Of a stretch of 7,344 nt of DNA, positions 5,539 to 7,344 are shown in pieces (within the stretch, counting starts at the first letter, position 1; every line of letters starts with the position of its first letter). The stretch is from assembly GCA_028687415.1 (NCBI GenBank), contig JAQUAC010000104.1, forward strand, positions 1 through 7,344. Reading direction: 5' to 3'. The stretch comes from Acidocella sp. Lineage in GTDB: Bacteria; Pseudomonadota; Alphaproteobacteria; Acetobacterales; Acetobacteraceae. Under the pieces are notes generated by a model. It saw only the letters and a list, made by a program, of their open reading frames with translations. It did not search any database and had not been told where the DNA came from. The position numbers were made by a program, and so were the translations under genes.

Positions 5539-6719
5539 TTTTTCAGGCGCCTGGCTTCCCGGCTCACGAATCCGAGAACAAGCGCCGCGAATTCCACCGC
5601 CAGCCACCACCAGAGCGCTTGCCGCAGCAACCAGAACGCAAACATCTCCGGCCCCGGCAGATAGGCTTGCCAGAGCCCGCCGATCATCGCGCGCGGCACC
5701 GCCTCCCACAGCAGCGCCAACACCACCCAGGGCAGGGCCAACCACCGCTTGGCGCCGGTAATCCGGCACAGTCCGGGCAAGGTGAGCAGTAGGAAAATTG
5801 CCCGGTACTCCACATTCTGCGCGGCCAGGAAGCAGAACAGAGTCACGGCCGCGCCAGCCACCAGCGCCTCCGCCCGCATTGTGTCCAACCGCGCTAGCGC
5901 CTGCTCCCAGCCCCGGCGCAGCTTCCAGGCCACCATCCCGCCGCCCAGAGCCAGCCCCCAGCCCATGGCATCGGGGTACCGCAACAGGTGCAGCATCGCC
6001 AGCCCGCGCGGCAGGTCTATGCGGCCAAAACTGGCGCGGAACGGCGTGCCGGAGGGGATAATGGCAACCGCCCTGAACAGATCATGTCCATACAGCGCCA
6101 CGGCCAGCGCCAAAGCGGCCAGCCCCGCCACCCCCAGCGCCAGCACCACGTGGCGCTTCTCCCGCAGTGCCAGAATGAACAGAGCCACGGGGTAGAACTT
6201 AGCCGCCGCCGCCAGCGCGAATACGCCATAGCGTCCCGGCAGCCCTAGCACCGCCACCACGGCGGCAAAAATCGCTACGTCCAGATTGCCCTGCTCCAGC
6301 GCGTAATAAGCAGCGGGGGAAAAGCTCGCCGCCAGCCGCAGCCAGAACTCCCTGTGCCCGGCAGGAGGCGGCAGCCGCGCCAGCGCCGCCATATACGCCA
6401 GGCAGAACAGCACCCCGCCCGCCAGCGTGTCCCAGGGCCCAATGGGCAACAGCGCCGCCCGCAGCAGCAACGGCGAGTAGTTGAACACCCCGCCATCCAG
6501 GCAGGCGCTCGGCGTGTACACGTTCACCCCCGCGCGCCAACACGCTCCGCCCTGCAAAATAGCGCGCAAATCCACGAATGGATGCGGCTTGGCCACGCCA
6601 TCCGGAATGCGAGTGAAAAACTCATAGGCGGGCAGGGCGCATGCGTGCAGCGCGGCAAACCCCGCCAGCAGCACGAGCCCCACAGCGCTAATGCGCCAGC
6701 GCGCGGGCAGCCGCCTCAA
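5535..6719 (-). CDS. Multi-span membrane protein, GT87/DUF2029-like GT-C glycosyltransferase
   Basis: The protein has 394 residues, mostly hydrophobic, with many predicted membrane spans: the first at about 10-30 after the basic start RRLPARWR, then repeated Ala/Leu/Val-rich segments to the C-terminus, which ends in basic REARRLKN. Between the first spans is a soluble loop with FVDLRAILQGG (Asp50), GVNVY and FNYSPL (79-84). EQGNLD (142-147) and AAKFYP (172-177) follow. This pattern resembles GT87/DUF2029 mannosyltransferase-like proteins, which take sugar from polyprenyl-phosphate donors outside the cytoplasmic membrane. The start is a TTG at 6719 overlapping the upstream stop as TTGA, with AAGGA about 12 bases upstream. 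A GTG at codon 13 would lose the basic N-terminus and cut into the first span. The overlap with the GT2 gene suggests GT2 charges the lipid carrier and this protein transfers the sugar. Local GC is high (42 of 60 bases at 6121-6180). Family moderately sure; donor and acceptor unknown. Confidence 0.7.
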   Translation of the reverse strand: MRRLPARWRISAVGLVLLAGFAALHACALPAYEFFTRIPDGVAKPHPFVDLRAILQGGACWRAGVNVYTPSACLDGGVFNYSPLLLRAALLPIGPWDTLAGGVLFCLAYMAALARLPPPAGHREFWLRLAASFSPAAYYALEQGNLDVAIFAAVVAVLGLPGRYGVFALAAAAKFYPVALFILALREKRHVVLALGVAGLAALALAVALYGHDLFRAVAIIPSGTPFRASFGRIDLPRGLAMLHLLRYPDAMGWGLALGGGMVAWKLRRGWEQALARLDTMRAEALVAGAAVTLFCFLAAQNVEYRAIFLLLTLPGLCRITGAKRWLALPWVVLALLWEAVPRAMIGGLWQAYLPGPEMFAFWLLRQALWWWLAVEFAALVLGFVSREARRLKN

Positions 6720-7344
6720 AACCCGATGCGTTCCTTCTCGATCACATAAGGCCGCTTCTGCACCTGGGTATGAATAGCCCCGACATACTCCCCAATAATC
6801 CCCAGCGAGACGAGCTGCACCGAGCCCAGGAAGAACAGCCCGATCACCAGCGGCGCGATGCCGACAGTGAAATGCGACCAGAAGATCAGCTTATAAAACA
6901 GGTATGAAAGCCCCGCCAGGAACGAGGCGCAGGCCGAGACGAACCCCAGCCCGGTCACCAGCCGCAGCGGCACTTTCGAGAGGTTGGTGACACCGAGCAT
7001 GCCGATATCGTAGAGCGCGTAGAAATTATTCTTGGTGATGCCGCGCTTGCGCACAGGCTGGTCATAGGGAAGCTTGCAGATGCTGAGCCCAATCTCCGCG
7101 ATCATCCCGCGGAAGAACGGGTACGGGTCATCAAAGCCGCGCACCGCCTCCACCACCTTGCGGTCATACAGCCCAAAGCCGGTGAAGTTCTGGATGGTCG
7201 AGATCGAGGCCATGCGCTCCACCAGCGCGTAATAGGTCTTGCGCAGAAGGAACATCGCCGGTGTTTCCTCGGAGGACCGCTTGATGCACAGCACCGTGGC
7301 ATAACCCTCCCGCCATTTTGCCACCAGCTCGGGGATCATTTCCG
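6716..7344 (-). CDS. Family 2 glycosyltransferase, GtrB/ArnC/DPM1 type, 5' part outside window
   Basis: Only the last 208 or so residues are present; the reading frame is open to the right edge, so the catalytic N-terminus is not seen. The part seen starts just after the region where DPPE-type residues normally sit (EMIPELVAKWREGY). It contains IQNFTGFGLYDRKVVE and an amphipathic stretch with KLPYDQPVRKRGITKNNF. Two C-terminal membrane spans follow (around LRLVTGLGFVSACASF and IAPLVIGLFFLGSVQ), with GIIGEYVGAIHTQVQKRPYVI at the end. This arrangement is standard for membrane-anchored GT2 enzymes that move a sugar from a nucleotide donor to polyprenyl phosphate on the cytoplasmic face, in O-antigen modification or lipid A decoration. 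The stop overlaps the start of the GT-C-like gene by 4 bases, so the two are probably coupled and work in sequence. Which sugar is used cannot be read from this fragment. An ATG at 7339 is internal, not the true start. Confidence 0.88.
   Translation of the reverse strand, partial: EMIPELVAKWREGYATVLCIKRSSEETPAMFLLRKTYYALVERMASISTIQNFTGFGLYDRKVVEAVRGFDDPYPFFRGMIAEIGLSICKLPYDQPVRKRGITKNNFYALYDIGMLGVTNLSKVPLRLVTGLGFVSACASFLAGLSYLFYKLIFWSHFTVGIAPLVIGLFFLGSVQLVSLGIIGEYVGAIHTQVQKRPYVIEKERIGF

Noticed and set aside
5544..5553. Perfect palindrome CAGGCGCCTG near the end of the GT-C gene, considered as a terminator
   Set aside because: On the transcribed minus strand it is followed by an A run, not a T run, it is coding sequence, and it has no loop; it does not fit an intrinsic terminator.
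6017..6543. Alternative minus-strand frames of 70 to 114 residues inside the GT-C gene
   Set aside because: They overlap the membrane protein frame, which has coherent membrane spans and motifs; the alternatives are Trp/Arg/Cys- or Gly/Ala-rich shadows.
1..7344. CRISPR arrays, tRNA or rRNA genes, insertion sequences, tandem repeats
   Set aside because: None seen by eye; the window is almost fully covered by coding sequence, with a single 57-base gap.

Overview
The window is a nearly gap-free stretch of bacterial surface-polysaccharide genes, with all seven genes on the minus strand, so transcription runs from right to left. Two genes are cut by the window edges. Base composition is GC-rich overall, with lower-GC patches. 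Coding style and gene families suggest a proteobacterium, perhaps an alphaproteobacterium. No marker gene is present, so this taxonomic guess is weak.

Right part (5535-7344): a GtrB/ArnC-type family 2 glycosyltransferase, of which only the C-terminal part is seen, overlaps by 4 bases (TTGA) a multi-membrane-span protein resembling GT87/DUF2029 polyprenol-phosphate-dependent glycosyltransferases. The pair is typical of systems that load a sugar on a polyprenyl phosphate and transfer it on the periplasmic side. A 57-base gap follows, the only real gap in the window. It carries a plausible sigma-70 promoter and a Shine-Dalgarno sequence for the next gene.

Left part (1-5477): five tightly packed genes, in transcription order: a NeuB-family PEP-condensing enzyme with a SAF domain; a thiamine-diphosphate (ThDP) enzyme of the acetolactate-synthase superfamily; rfbF (glucose-1-phosphate cytidylyltransferase); rfbG (CDP-glucose 4,6-dehydratase); and rfbH (CDP-4-keto-6-deoxyglucose 3-dehydratase, truncated by the left edge). 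Junctions are a 3-base gap and then overlaps of 8, 4 and 8 bases, so the genes are probably translationally coupled.

RfbF, RfbG and RfbH are the known route towards CDP-4-keto-3,6-dideoxy-D-glucose, the precursor of 3,6-dideoxyhexoses and of the branched sugar yersiniose. In the yersiniose pathway a ThDP enzyme (YerE) adds a two-carbon unit from pyruvate to C-4 of this intermediate. A ThDP enzyme here therefore points to a 4-C-branched sugar. The NeuB-like enzyme is the unexpected member: no neuA or neuC homologue is visible, and its usual GPDH motif is altered. I infer that the cassette makes an unusual higher-carbon branched or carbocyclic deoxysugar for lipopolysaccharide or another glycan. 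This is the main discovery candidate.
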